A stretch of DNA of 64,000 bases from Streptococcus pneumoniae. GTDB lineage: Bacteria > Bacillota > Bacilli > Lactobacillales > Streptococcaceae. The translations under genes and the position numbers were made by a program. Numbering within the stretch: position 1 is the first letter of the stretch; every line of letters starts with the position of its first letter. Under the pieces are notes generated by a model. The model saw nothing but the letters and a program-made list of their open reading frames with translations. It was not told the DNA's origin and searched no databases. This document shows, piece after piece, positions 33,141 through 39,782 of the stretch. The stretch is from positions 36,118 through 100,117 of the forward strand of contig NZ_CRPU01000008.1 of the NCBI RefSeq assembly GCF_001096185.1. Direction: 5' to 3'.

Positions 33141-34511
33141 ATGAATAAAAAACGAACAGTGGACCTGATTCATGGTCCTATTCTTCCCTCGCTCTTAAGT
33201 TTCGCCTTTCCAATCTTGTTGTCCAATATTTTTCAACAGCTCTATAACACTGCTGATGTCTTGATTGTTGGGCGATTTCTGGGTCAAGAATCCTTGGCGG
33301 CAGTAGGAGCGACAACAGCGATTTTTGATCTGATTGTGGGTTTTACTCTTGGTGTTGGCAACGGCATGGGAATTGTCATTGCCCGCTATTATGGGGCTCG
33401 AAATTTCACTAAAATAAAGGAAGTAGTAGCAGCCACCTGGATCTTAGGTACTCTTTTGAGTATTGTAGTCATGCTGATGGGTATTCTGGGACTGTATCCA
33501 CTTTTACAGTACCTAGATACCCCTGCAGAAATTCTTCCCCAGTCCTATCAATATATTTCTATGATTGTGACTTGTGTTGGTGTCAGCTTTGCTTATAATC
33601 TCTTTGCAGGCTTGTTGCGGTCCATTGGTGACAGTCTAGCTGCCCTTGGTTTTCTGATTTTCTCTGCTCTGGTCAATGTGGTTTTGGATCTCTATTTTAT
33701 TACGCAACTGCATCTGGGAGTACAATCTGCGGGACTTGCTACCATCATTTCGCAAGGCTTATCAGCGGTTCTCTGCTTTTATTATATCCGCAAGAGTGTG
33801 CCTGAGCTACTCCCTCAGCGCAAGCATTTCAAATGGGACAAAAGCTTGTACGCGGATCTTTTGGAGCAAGGTTTGGCTATGGGCTTGATGAGTTCAATTG
33901 TATCTATCGGCAGTGTGATTTTACAGTCTTCTGTTAATACCTTTGGTGCGGTGATTATTAGTGCCCAGACGGCAGCTCGACGTATTATGGCCTTTGCTCT
34001 TCTTCCTATGACTGCTATTTCTGCATCAATGACGACCTTTGCTTCTCAGAATCTAGGAGCTAAGCGACCAGACCGCATTGTTCAAGGGCTTCGAATCGGC
34101 AGTCGTTTAAGTATATCCTGGGCAGTTTTTGTTTGTGTTTTCCTCTTTTTTGCCAGTCCTGCCTTGGTTTCCTTCTTGGCTAGTTCGACGGATAGCTACT
34201 TGGTAGAAAATGGTAGCCTCTATCTGCAAATCAGCTCAGCCTTTTATCCAATTTTGAGTCTCTTGTTGATTTATCGCAATTGTTTGCAGGGTTTGGGGCA
34301 AAAAGTCCTTCCGCTGGTTTCTAGCTTTATCGAACTAATCGGGAAAATCGCTTTTGTAGTTTTGATTATCCCTTGGGCAGGCTATAAGGGAGTTATCCTT
34401 TGCGAACCCTTAATCTGGGTTGCCATGACCATTCAACTTTATTTCTCACTGTTTCGTCACCCCTTGATAAAAGAAGGCAAGGCCATCTTGGCAACAAAAG
34501 TGTCATCCTAG
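33141..34511 (+). CDS. dinF: MATE-family efflux transporter DinF
   Basis: A 456-aa integral membrane protein with twelve helices of the MATE fold, exporting cationic compounds with H+ or Na+. The N-terminal GPILPSLLSFAFPILLSNIF and the repeated LYNTADVLIVGRFLG / GLGQKVLPLVSS segments are family-like. It lies downstream of recA, as in the pneumococcal competence regulon. A second copy of its last codons is found 12.6 kb downstream, before yebC. Confidence 0.93.
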   Translation: MNKKRTVDLIHGPILPSLLSFAFPILLSNIFQQLYNTADVLIVGRFLGQESLAAVGATTAIFDLIVGFTLGVGNGMGIVIARYYGARNFTKIKEVVAATWILGTLLSIVVMLMGILGLYPLLQYLDTPAEILPQSYQYISMIVTCVGVSFAYNLFAGLLRSIGDSLAALGFLIFSALVNVVLDLYFITQLHLGVQSAGLATIISQGLSAVLCFYYIRKSVPELLPQRKHFKWDKSLYADLLEQGLAMGLMSSIVSIGSVILQSSVNTFGAVIISAQTAARRIMAFALLPMTAISASMTTFASQNLGAKRPDRIVQGLRIGSRLSISWAVFVCVFLFFASPALVSFLASSTDSYLVENGSLYLQISSAFYPILSLLLIYRNCLQGLGQKVLPLVSSFIELIGKIAFVVLIIPWAGYKGVILCEPLIWVAMTIQLYFSLFRHPLIKEGKAILATKVSS

Positions 34512-34559
34512 CTGTATTTGCTGAATAAAATCTGTGAAATGAAAAAAATGTGTTATCAT
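34464..34559 (+). repeat. Direct repeat A: dinF 3' end plus decayed yebC promoter
   Basis: The last 16 codons of dinF and 48 bp beyond. The same series occurs at 47079-47191 ahead of yebC: GGCAAGGC-ATCTTGG, AAAGTGTCATC-TAGCT, TGAATAAAATCT, then GTGTTAT. Here the last part reads TGTTATCAT, a damaged version of the yebC extended -10 box. The repeats bracket the lytA-ply segment. Confidence 0.75.
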
Positions 34560-34636
34560 CTTTAATTTGGTCTTGAAAACAGTTTAACAGACTTTTGACT
34601 TCTTTTATATATATGATATAATAAAGTATAGTATTT

Positions 34637-34750
34637 ATGAACAGGACATATAGAGACTGTAAAAATGGACTTTTGAAAAGCTTTTTAGCCTGGGGTGTTG
34701 TTGTAGATAGGATACAGACTTTGTCAATCCTATTCACAATGTCAGAATAG
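34637..34750 (+). CDS. Possible 37-residue peptide, doubtful
   Basis: An ATG 15 nt after an extended -10 box (TGATATAAT at 34614-34622) reads MNRTYRDCKNGLLKSFLAWG and continues to LFTMSE-stop. There is no ribosome binding site and the hydrophobic pattern is not a signal peptide. It may be a leftover of an insertion or an untranslated leader. The remaining 380 bp between dinF and lytA show no other gene. Confidence 0.25.
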   Translation: MNRTYRDCKNGLLKSFLAWGVVVDRIQTLSILFTMSE

Positions 34751-34889
34751 TCCTCTTTGAGCTGATTTAATCACTTCTATCTACAAGCCTAATCGTGACT
34801 AGGATTGTCTTCTTTGTAAGGTAGAAATAAAGGAGTTTCTAGTTCTGGATTGTAAAAAATAAGTTGTTTTAATTGATAAGGAGTAGAAT

Positions 34890-35840
34890 ATGGAAATTGA
34901 TGTGAGTAAATTAAGAACAGATTTGCCTCAAGTCGGCGTGCAACCATACAGGCAAGTCCATGCCCATTCCACAGGCAACCGCAACTCAACGGTTCAAAAT
35001 GAGGCTGACTACCATTACAGAAAAAATCCTGAATTGGGCTTCTTTTCACACGTAGTCGGTAATGGTCGTGTTATGCAGGTAGGACCTGTTGATAATGGTG
35101 CCTGGGACGTTGGGGGCGGTTGGAATGCAGAAGGTTATGCACAAGTTGAACTGATTGAAAGCCATGAATCGAAAGAAGAGTTTCTGATTGACTATCGTCT
35201 CTATATCGAACTCTTGCGCAATCTAGCGGATGAAGCTGGTATACCGAAAACACTTGATACAGACGACTTGGCAGGTATCAAGACACACGAATACTGCACC
35301 AATAACCAACCTGACAACAACTCAGATCACATTGACCCCTATCCTTATCTTGCCAAATGGGGTATTAGCCGTGAGCAGTTTAAGCAGGATATTGAAAACG
35401 GCTTGACGATTGAAGCAGGATGGCAACAGAACGATACTGGCACCTGGTATGTACACTCAGATGGTTCTTATCCAAAAGATAAGTTTGAGAAAGTCAATGG
35501 TACCTGGTATTACTTTGACGGTTCAGGCTATATGCTTGCAGACCGCTGGAAGAAGCACACAGACGGCAACTGGTACTGGTTTGACCAGTCAGGCGAAATG
35601 GCGACAGGCTGGAAGAAAATCAATGAGAAGTGGTACTATTTCGATGGAGAAGGTGCTATGAAAACAGGCTGGATCAAATACAAGGAGACTTGGTACTATC
35701 TTGATAGTCAAAATGGGGACATGGTTTCCAATGCCTTTGTCAAATCAAATGATGGCTGGTATTACCTTAAAGAAGATGGCACGATAGCAGAAAAACCAGA
35801 ATTTACAGTCGAGCCTGAAGGCTTGATAACAGTAAAATAA
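34890..35840 (+). CDS. lytA: Autolysin LytA, N-acetylmuramoyl-L-alanine amidase (atypical allele)
   Basis: A 316-aa autolysin that cuts the MurNAc-L-Ala bond. The amidase_2 domain (residues 1-175) has the zinc ligands in VHAHSTGN and [13 protein letters not shown] and the glutamate in VELIESHE. Choline-binding repeats ([17 protein letters not shown] type) fill residues 176-316. The usual pneumococcal protein has 318 residues; two residues (Thr-Gly before WYYLK) are missing near the end, the 6-bp deletion known from lytA of S. pseudopneumoniae and S. mitis. There is no signal peptide, as expected. AAGGAG precedes the ATG. Confidence 0.97.
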   Translation: MEIDVSKLRTDLPQVGVQPYRQVHAHSTGNRNSTVQNEADYHYRKNPELGFFSHVVGNGRVMQVGPVDNGAWDVGGGWNAEGYAQVELIESHESKEEFLIDYRLYIELLRNLADEAGIPKTLDTDDLAGIKTHEYCTNNQPDNNSDHIDPYPYLAKWGISREQFKQDIENGLTIEAGWQQNDTGTWYVHSDGSYPKDKFEKVNGTWYYFDGSGYMLADRWKKHTDGNWYWFDQSGEMATGWKKINEKWYYFDGEGAMKTGWIKYKETWYYLDSQNGDMVSNAFVKSNDGWYYLKEDGTIAEKPEFTVEPEGLITVK

Positions 35841-35868
35841 TAATGGAATGTCTTTCAAATCAGAACAG

Positions 35869-35915
35869 CGCATATTATTAGGTCTTGAAAAAGCTTAATA
35901 GTATGCGTTTTCTTG
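35869..35915 (+). terminator. Terminator after lytA
   Basis: Hairpin pairing CGCATATTATTA with TTAATAGTATGCG, followed by TTTTCTT. Confidence 0.75.
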
Positions 35916-35943
35916 TGGAGATATTTCCTTCAATTTTTGCTAC

Positions 35944-36066
35944 TATATTAAATAAAAATCAAAAAGCAAACTAGAAAGCTATACTCAAATAAAATCTAAA
36001 TTTGACAATGTAAATCGAGTCGGATAGCTTTAAGTACTGTTTTGAGGTTGAAGATACGATTTTTGA
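35944..36066 (+). repeat. Degenerate BOX-like element
   Basis: Pieces of BOX (AAAATCAAAAAGCAAACTAG, TACTGTTTTGAGGTTGAAGA) are present but interrupted and diverged. It fills most of the gap between lytA and the XRE gene. Confidence 0.55.
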
Positions 36067-36140
36067 TAGGAACTCATCAAATAAGTTTAATATCATCAAT
36101 TTGGGATTTTTAAGCAGTCTCAATAAATTGCTTTCTTATT

Positions 36141-36195
36141 TTGTCATAATTTTTTTATTTAATAAATTGACTTTATGACAAGAGTGTGCTATTCT
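36141..36195 (+). promoter_or_regulatory. Promoter and inverted-repeat operator of the XRE-ImmA-PIN operon
   Basis: Promoter TTGACT (36167) - 17 nt - TATTCT (36190) with TG before the -10. A perfect 9-bp inverted repeat TTGTCATAA / TTATGACAA lies at 36141-36149 and 36173-36181, its right arm overlapping the -35/spacer. This looks like an autoregulatory operator for the XRE protein. Confidence 0.6.
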
Positions 36196-36216
36196 TTTTA
36201 TGAGAGGTGTATGAAT

Positions 36217-36555
36217 ATGATAAATGTATGTGATGTTGGAAAAAGAATAAAAGAACTTAGAATATCTTCAAATCTTACTCAAGATAAGATTGCTGAATAT
36301 TTGTCTTTGAATCAAAGCATGATTGCCAAAATGGAAAAAGGTGAAAGGAATATCACGTCGGATGTTATTGAGAAACTATCTGCCCTGTTTTGCTGTACGG
36401 TTGACTATCTTTTGTTTGGCGAACAAGCTGAACAACAGTGTGTCATATCGTTTAGAAAAAATAAAATAGTAGACCAAGATCTTAAAGTTTTAGCGAAAAT
36501 CAATAAAATTGTATTGAATCAATTTGAGATAGATCAGCTATTGGAGACAAAATAA
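36217..36555 (+). CDS. XRE-family helix-turn-helix regulator
   Basis: A 112-aa protein with a helix-turn-helix at residues 6-62 (LTQDKIAEYLSLNQSMIAKM) and a short C-terminal tail. The ATG 9 nt after GAGAGG is preferred; an ATG six bases earlier is too close to that site. It ends directly before the ImmA gene. XRE/ImmA pairs are typical of phages and integrative elements, where the peptidase removes the repressor after a stress signal. Confidence 0.85.
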   Translation: MINVCDVGKRIKELRISSNLTQDKIAEYLSLNQSMIAKMEKGERNITSDVIEKLSALFCCTVDYLLFGEQAEQQCVISFRKNKIVDQDLKVLAKINKIVLNQFEIDQLLETK

Positions 36556-37314
36556 ATGATTGATAAAATGGATTTAAGTAATAAAGCTTCAAATCTTAGA
36601 AAAAAGTTGGGAGCTGATGGTGAAGCGCCGATAGATATTTTTAAATTGGTACAAAAGATAGAAAATTTGACGCTGGTATTTTATGGACTCGGAAAGAATA
36701 TTAGCGGAGTCTGTTATAAAGGAACTCAGTCCAGTCTCATTGTAATCAATTCAGACATGTCATTAGGAAGGCAAAGATTTTCTTTAGCACATGAACTGTA
36801 TCATCTTTATTATGATGAGGTGAAGAAGAGTTCAGTCAGTTTTATTTTGATTGGTGAAGGAGATGAAACTGAAAGAAAAGCGGATCAGTTTGCTTCTTAT
36901 TTTTTAGTTTCCCCATCTTCACTGTATAGGATGGTTGAGGAAATTAGAGAAAATGCCAATAGAACCCATCTTGAAGTAGAAGATATTATAAAATTGGGTC
37001 AGTTTTATGGTGTCAGTCATAAAGCTATGTTATATAGATTGCGGAATGATGGATACCTTGATGCAGAAGAAATTAAAAAGATGGATATTAGTGTTATAGA
37101 GACAGCTTCAAGATTAGGCTATGATACAAGTTTATATCGTCCTTTGTCAGAAAGTAAAAAGGAAATGGTATTAGGACACTATATTAAATCGACTGAACAA
37201 CTTTTAGAAAATAACAGAATTTCGCAAGGGAAGTATGAGGAACTGCTATTAGATGCTTTCAGATATGATATTGTATATGGGCTAGATGAAGAGGGGGAGT
37301 TGTCGTTTGACTAG
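36556..37314 (+). CDS. ImmA/IrrE-family metallo-endopeptidase
   Basis: A 252-aa protein with the zinc motif HELYH at residues 79-83 and the downstream glutamate region GDETERKADQFASYFLV, so the active site looks complete. A helical C-terminal region follows. It starts right at the XRE stop, and its probable role is cleavage of that regulator, as for ImmA of ICEBs1. Its end overlaps the PIN-domain gene by 8 bp. Confidence 0.88.
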   Translation: MIDKMDLSNKASNLRKKLGADGEAPIDIFKLVQKIENLTLVFYGLGKNISGVCYKGTQSSLIVINSDMSLGRQRFSLAHELYHLYYDEVKKSSVSFILIGEGDETERKADQFASYFLVSPSSLYRMVEEIRENANRTHLEVEDIIKLGQFYGVSHKAMLYRLRNDGYLDAEEIKKMDISVIETASRLGYDTSLYRPLSESKKEMVLGHYIKSTEQLLENNRISQGKYEELLLDAFRYDIVYGLDEEGELSFD

Positions 37315-37840
37315 TCGTGTATTTATTGATACAGATTGTATTTCAGCATTTTTATGGGTTGGCACTGAATATCTTTTAGAAAAGCTCTATTCGGGTAAAA
37401 TTGTTATTCCACAAGAGGTGTATGATGAAATCAATATACCTACAATCCCCCATTTAAAATCTAGGATAGACCAGTTGGTAGCTAAGGGTTCGGCTGAGAT
37501 TGTGAGCATAGACATTGGAACTGAAGAATACGCATTATATAGAAATTTAACAAGAAATCATGATAGTAACAAGGTTATTGGTAAGGGAGAAGCAGCTTCT
37601 ATTTCCTTAGCGAAAAAGCATAATGGGATATTAGGAAGTAATAATCTAAGAGATGTTCAACCATATGTAGAAAAATTTTCTTTAGAACATATGACAACAG
37701 GAGATATACTGGTTGAAGCGTTTAAAGCGCAATTTATTACTGAACAAGAGGGCAATCATATCTGGAATAATATGCTTAAAAAGAGAAGGAAAATTGGGGC
37801 GGCTTCTTTTTCAGACTATCTTCGTGGAAGTGTTCATTAA
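37307..37840 (+). CDS. PIN-domain protein (VapC/DUF3368-like)
   Basis: A 177-aa protein. A TTG start with GAGGGGG upstream yields TSRVFIDTDCISAFLW, giving the first PIN aspartates; an ATG seven codons upstream lacks a ribosome site. The glutamate motifs PQEVYDEI and IGKGEAASISLAKKH are present. Where most relatives have a second Asp pair (DD in the fourth strand), this one has GSNNLRDV, so the catalytic set may be incomplete or displaced. Coupled to ImmA, it is the likely effector of a three-gene regulator-protease-nuclease module. Confidence 0.7.
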   Translation: MTSRVFIDTDCISAFLWVGTEYLLEKLYSGKIVIPQEVYDEINIPTIPHLKSRIDQLVAKGSAEIVSIDIGTEEYALYRNLTRNHDSNKVIGKGEAASISLAKKHNGILGSNNLRDVQPYVEKFSLEHMTTGDILVEAFKAQFITEQEGNHIWNNMLKKRRKIGAASFSDYLRGSVH

Positions 37841-37857
37841 AATAGACAAAAATAAAT

Positions 37858-37940
37858 TTGGATAAATCGAACTCACTATTCAGGAGGCGTATGAGCGATT
37901 CGAAGAAGAAAAGTGTCAAATTGAGCCTATAGGAGTATAA
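37858..37940 (+). pseudogene. Short coding remnant
   Basis: In one frame the DNA reads, after an in-frame stop, IELTIQEAYERF and on to CQIEPIGV-stop, a plausible C-terminal piece of a protein without any start. I do not recognise it; a link to an integrase-like N-terminal phrase is only a guess. Confidence 0.35.
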
Positions 37941-38078
37941 ATGTAATCGTAAGTCCTGCATAGTGGATGAGAAAAAGCTGTCCTTGAAGTTTCCCTGAAC
38001 TATCAGTCGTATGTTAAACGATATGTAGGGTGATGTAAGAGGGGATAGCGAGTAGTTTTTGGTTATTCTATCAAAAAA

Positions 38079-38113
38079 CTTGTATTTTATCATACTAAAT
38101 GATAAAATACAAG
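38079..38113 (-). terminator. Perfect 15-bp hairpin, terminator-like on the minus strand
   Basis: CTTGTATTTTATCAT / ATGATAAAATACAAG with a 5-nt loop. On the minus strand it is followed by TTTTTT, on the plus strand by A-rich DNA. No minus-strand gene that would use it is visible. Confidence 0.55.
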
Positions 38114-38156
38114 AAAAATAGTAGAATAAAGGAAAGCTTTTCTAAAATGCGTATCT

Positions 38157-38188
38157 CCCCACAGGATTCGTTCTTGTGGGATTTTTTT
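38157..38188 (+). terminator. Terminator before the RNA locus
   Basis: Stem CCCACA/TGTGGG with an 11-nt loop, then ATTTTTTT. It closes transcription from the PIN side and insulates the following promoter. Confidence 0.8.
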
Positions 38189-38209
38189 CGTTAAAGAAAG
38201 CGATAAATA

Positions 38210-38238
38210 TTGACTTTTTTAAAGAAAGATGTCATAAT
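38210..38238 (+). promoter_or_regulatory. Promoter of the structured RNA / PBECR4-like locus
   Basis: TTGACT - 17 nt - CATAAT with TG one base before the -10. The predicted start is near 38245. The -10 lies in TGTCATAATT, ten bases shared with the XRE operator. Confidence 0.65.
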
Positions 38239-38244
38239 TAAGTT

Positions 38245-38475
38245 GGAAAAAACGTAAAAGTATCACTTTTCTCGTTATCCCGACTCCCAAAACGTCGTTA
38301 AACCGCTCGGCAATCCATGGAGACATGGACACATAGTAGTAAGCACGCTATGTGGCTTGGCAGAGCTAAAAACTGTTCCCTTGCGATAAGCCTAATAAGC
38401 ACAACATAGGGAGTTAGAGAAGCCGACTCTAATCATCCACTTTGGGCAGTAGTGAGAACTGCCCCGTGCTTTTTT
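38245..38475 (+). ncRNA. Candidate structured non-coding RNA upstream of a nuclease-like gene
   Basis: Between a good promoter and an intrinsic terminator (GGGCAGT/ACTGCCC then TTTTTTT) lie about 230 nt without a convincing ORF but full of pairing: TCCATG-GAGA-CATGGA with a GNRA loop (38314-38329), CACATAG/CTATGTG (38330-38354), both enclosed by GCTC (38305) with GAGC (38363), then TCCCT/AGGGA and TTAGAG/CTCTAA (38414-38432). The loop of the last hairpin (GCCGA) can pair with TCGGC at 38307-38311, a possible pseudoknot. I know no named family that fits. The GTG start of the next frame lies inside the terminator. Confidence 0.6.
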
Positions 38476-38502
38476 TATTTTGAGAAAATATGGAGTTTGT
38501 CG

Positions 38503-39006
38503 TTGAAATTACTTGATTGTATTTTAGATTATCAAGAGAAATTCGATGGAAAAACATGTCAAGTATCAACGAATTATAAGCATTTAGAGACTTTCGAAGT
38601 AGATTTTTGCTTGACTGATTTACATCACTTATTTGGCTTGCACAAAATCACACGAGATTATGCTAGTCAAACAATACCTGCTATTCAAGCTGGTGTTTTT
38701 ATTTTGGAAGAATATAAAAATAATCCCATGTACAACGATGTTATAGAAAGGATATCTTTGTATAGTTTTATCGGTGATATCTTCTATTCTAAGATAACAA
38801 GTTGTTGTATCCTAGCCAAAGATTTATCTAAAAACACTATGAAGTTGGACGTCATATTTTTTGAAGATAGAAACAAAAGATCCGCAATTTTAGGTTTACG
38901 AAGAGATAAAAGTGGAGTGTTTAAACCGGTTACTCTACATTTTACAAGCGCTAAGAAATATGCTAAAGTTCGTAAAACAGATGTGAAAGAAATTAAATGG
39001 TTATAA
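38503..39006 (+). CDS. PBECR4-like nuclease-domain protein (putative toxin)
   Basis: A 167-aa protein read from a TTG that has GGAG 7 nt upstream, just past the RNA terminator; a GTG at 38452 would lie inside that terminator. The motif FCLTDLHHLFGLHKITRDY, a central helical part and the C-terminal RSAILGLRRDKSG...LHFTSAKKYAKVRK recall the PBECR4 domain of the barnase/EndoU/RelE-like group found in phages and toxins. A catalytic His/Arg/Lys set is plausible but not proven. Placement behind a promoter, RNA and terminator means expression depends on read-through. Assignment from remembered motifs only. Confidence 0.5.
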   Translation: MKLLDCILDYQEKFDGKTCQVSTNYKHLETFEVDFCLTDLHHLFGLHKITRDYASQTIPAIQAGVFILEEYKNNPMYNDVIERISLYSFIGDIFYSKITSCCILAKDLSKNTMKLDVIFFEDRNKRSAILGLRRDKSGVFKPVTLHFTSAKKYAKVRKTDVKEIKWL

Positions 39007-39017
39007 AAAAAACTTTT

Positions 39018-39043
39018 CGCAGGCTTCGGCTTGCGTTTTTTTT
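39018..39043 (+). terminator. Terminator after the PBECR4-like gene
   Basis: Stem CGCAGGC/GCTTGCG with a TTCG tetraloop and a run of eight T. Confidence 0.9.
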
Positions 39044-39089
39044 GTTTGATAAAATTAAAAAAATGTGCAAAAATAAGTAGAATTGAAAA

Positions 39090-39218
39090 CAGGAAAAAAC
39101 ACCTCCTTTCGATTCGCCAAGCCTCTTCGCAAGGCAATGAGGGGGCGGAGAGACGCGCTCGTCAACAGAAGTATCTCATTGGAAATGTTGCTCACTTTTT
39201 TAGTGAGCTTTTTATTTA
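39090..39218 (+). ncRNA. Possible second small RNA, weak
   Basis: A GC-rich island for this locus: CGCC/GGCG and CCTC/GAGG can pair (39114-39146), and an intrinsic terminator GCTCACT/AGTGAGC + TTTTT closes it at 39190-39214. A weak promoter (TTAAAA-17 nt-TAGAAT) lies upstream. No ORF with a ribosome site covers it. Confidence 0.35.
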
Positions 39219-39252
39219 AGGAATAGGAATGAAAAGTAAGAAGTTAAAATTA

Positions 39253-39310
39253 TACTCAATGAAAATCTCTTCAAACCACGTCAACGTCACCTTGCAGTCT
39301 GTATCTTACT
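39253..39310 (+). repeat. Chimeric BOX fragment
   Basis: The 5' end of BOX (TACTCAATGAAAATC) is joined directly to an inverted BOX end (TCTTCAAACCACGTCA), as after an internal deletion or inversion. The rest of this 780-bp gap holds AT-rich DNA with a short (TA)n run near 39610. Confidence 0.6.
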
Positions 39311-39672
39311 GACCAAGCTATGATGGACTTAGAATAGGTGATTTGGAGCGCCCTATTGGCTAGGAAATGCTGATCATAGTCCTTTGATGAGGATAGGGTG
39401 TGACACTCAACTGGTTGACCTAATCGATAGAGAGGGAATTACTATAAAATACTCAGGCTTCTATCATATATTTTGAAATACCTATGTAATCAAAACGTAA
39501 CAATAATGTAACATTGGCGCAAAGGATGTTGAGCATATATAAATGTAGTATAACTCTTGTATATTTGTTAAAAAATAGGTTGTATCAAAAGGCTTTATAT
39601 GCCTGTGCATATATATATATATAATGTCGCTTTTTTCTCGCCTTTCCTGACTCTATCTTGTCAGCGAGGGGG

Positions 39673-39700
39673 TTGACTTGTATGTCAGAAGTGTTAGTAT
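39673..39700 (+). promoter_or_regulatory. Candidate promoter of the surface protein gene
   Basis: TTGACT - 16 nt - TAGTAT, about 80 nt before the ATG. Confidence 0.5.
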
Positions 39701-39782
39701 ATAGTTGATATATTATCGTCTGTCGGCTTTTTGTGCGCTTTCTAAGCTTGGGGAAGCTCTCAGATGAGGAAAGGATTTACTT

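Noticed and set aside
36175-36216. Longer N-terminus of the XRE protein
   Set aside because: The extra codons overlap the promoter -35 and -10 region and lack a ribosome site; the ATG after GAGAGG is preferred.
38245-38475. Tandem-repeat type III antitoxin RNA
   Set aside because: Only a short CCGACTC repeat occurs twice, 143 bp apart. No array of 30-50-nt units is present, so a ToxIN/CptIN/TenpIN assignment is not justified.
39605-39625. (TA)n run before the surface protein gene as a phase-variable promoter
   Set aside because: It lies upstream of a better TTGACT/TAGTAT promoter and not between -10 and -35 boxes, so slippage there has no clear effect.
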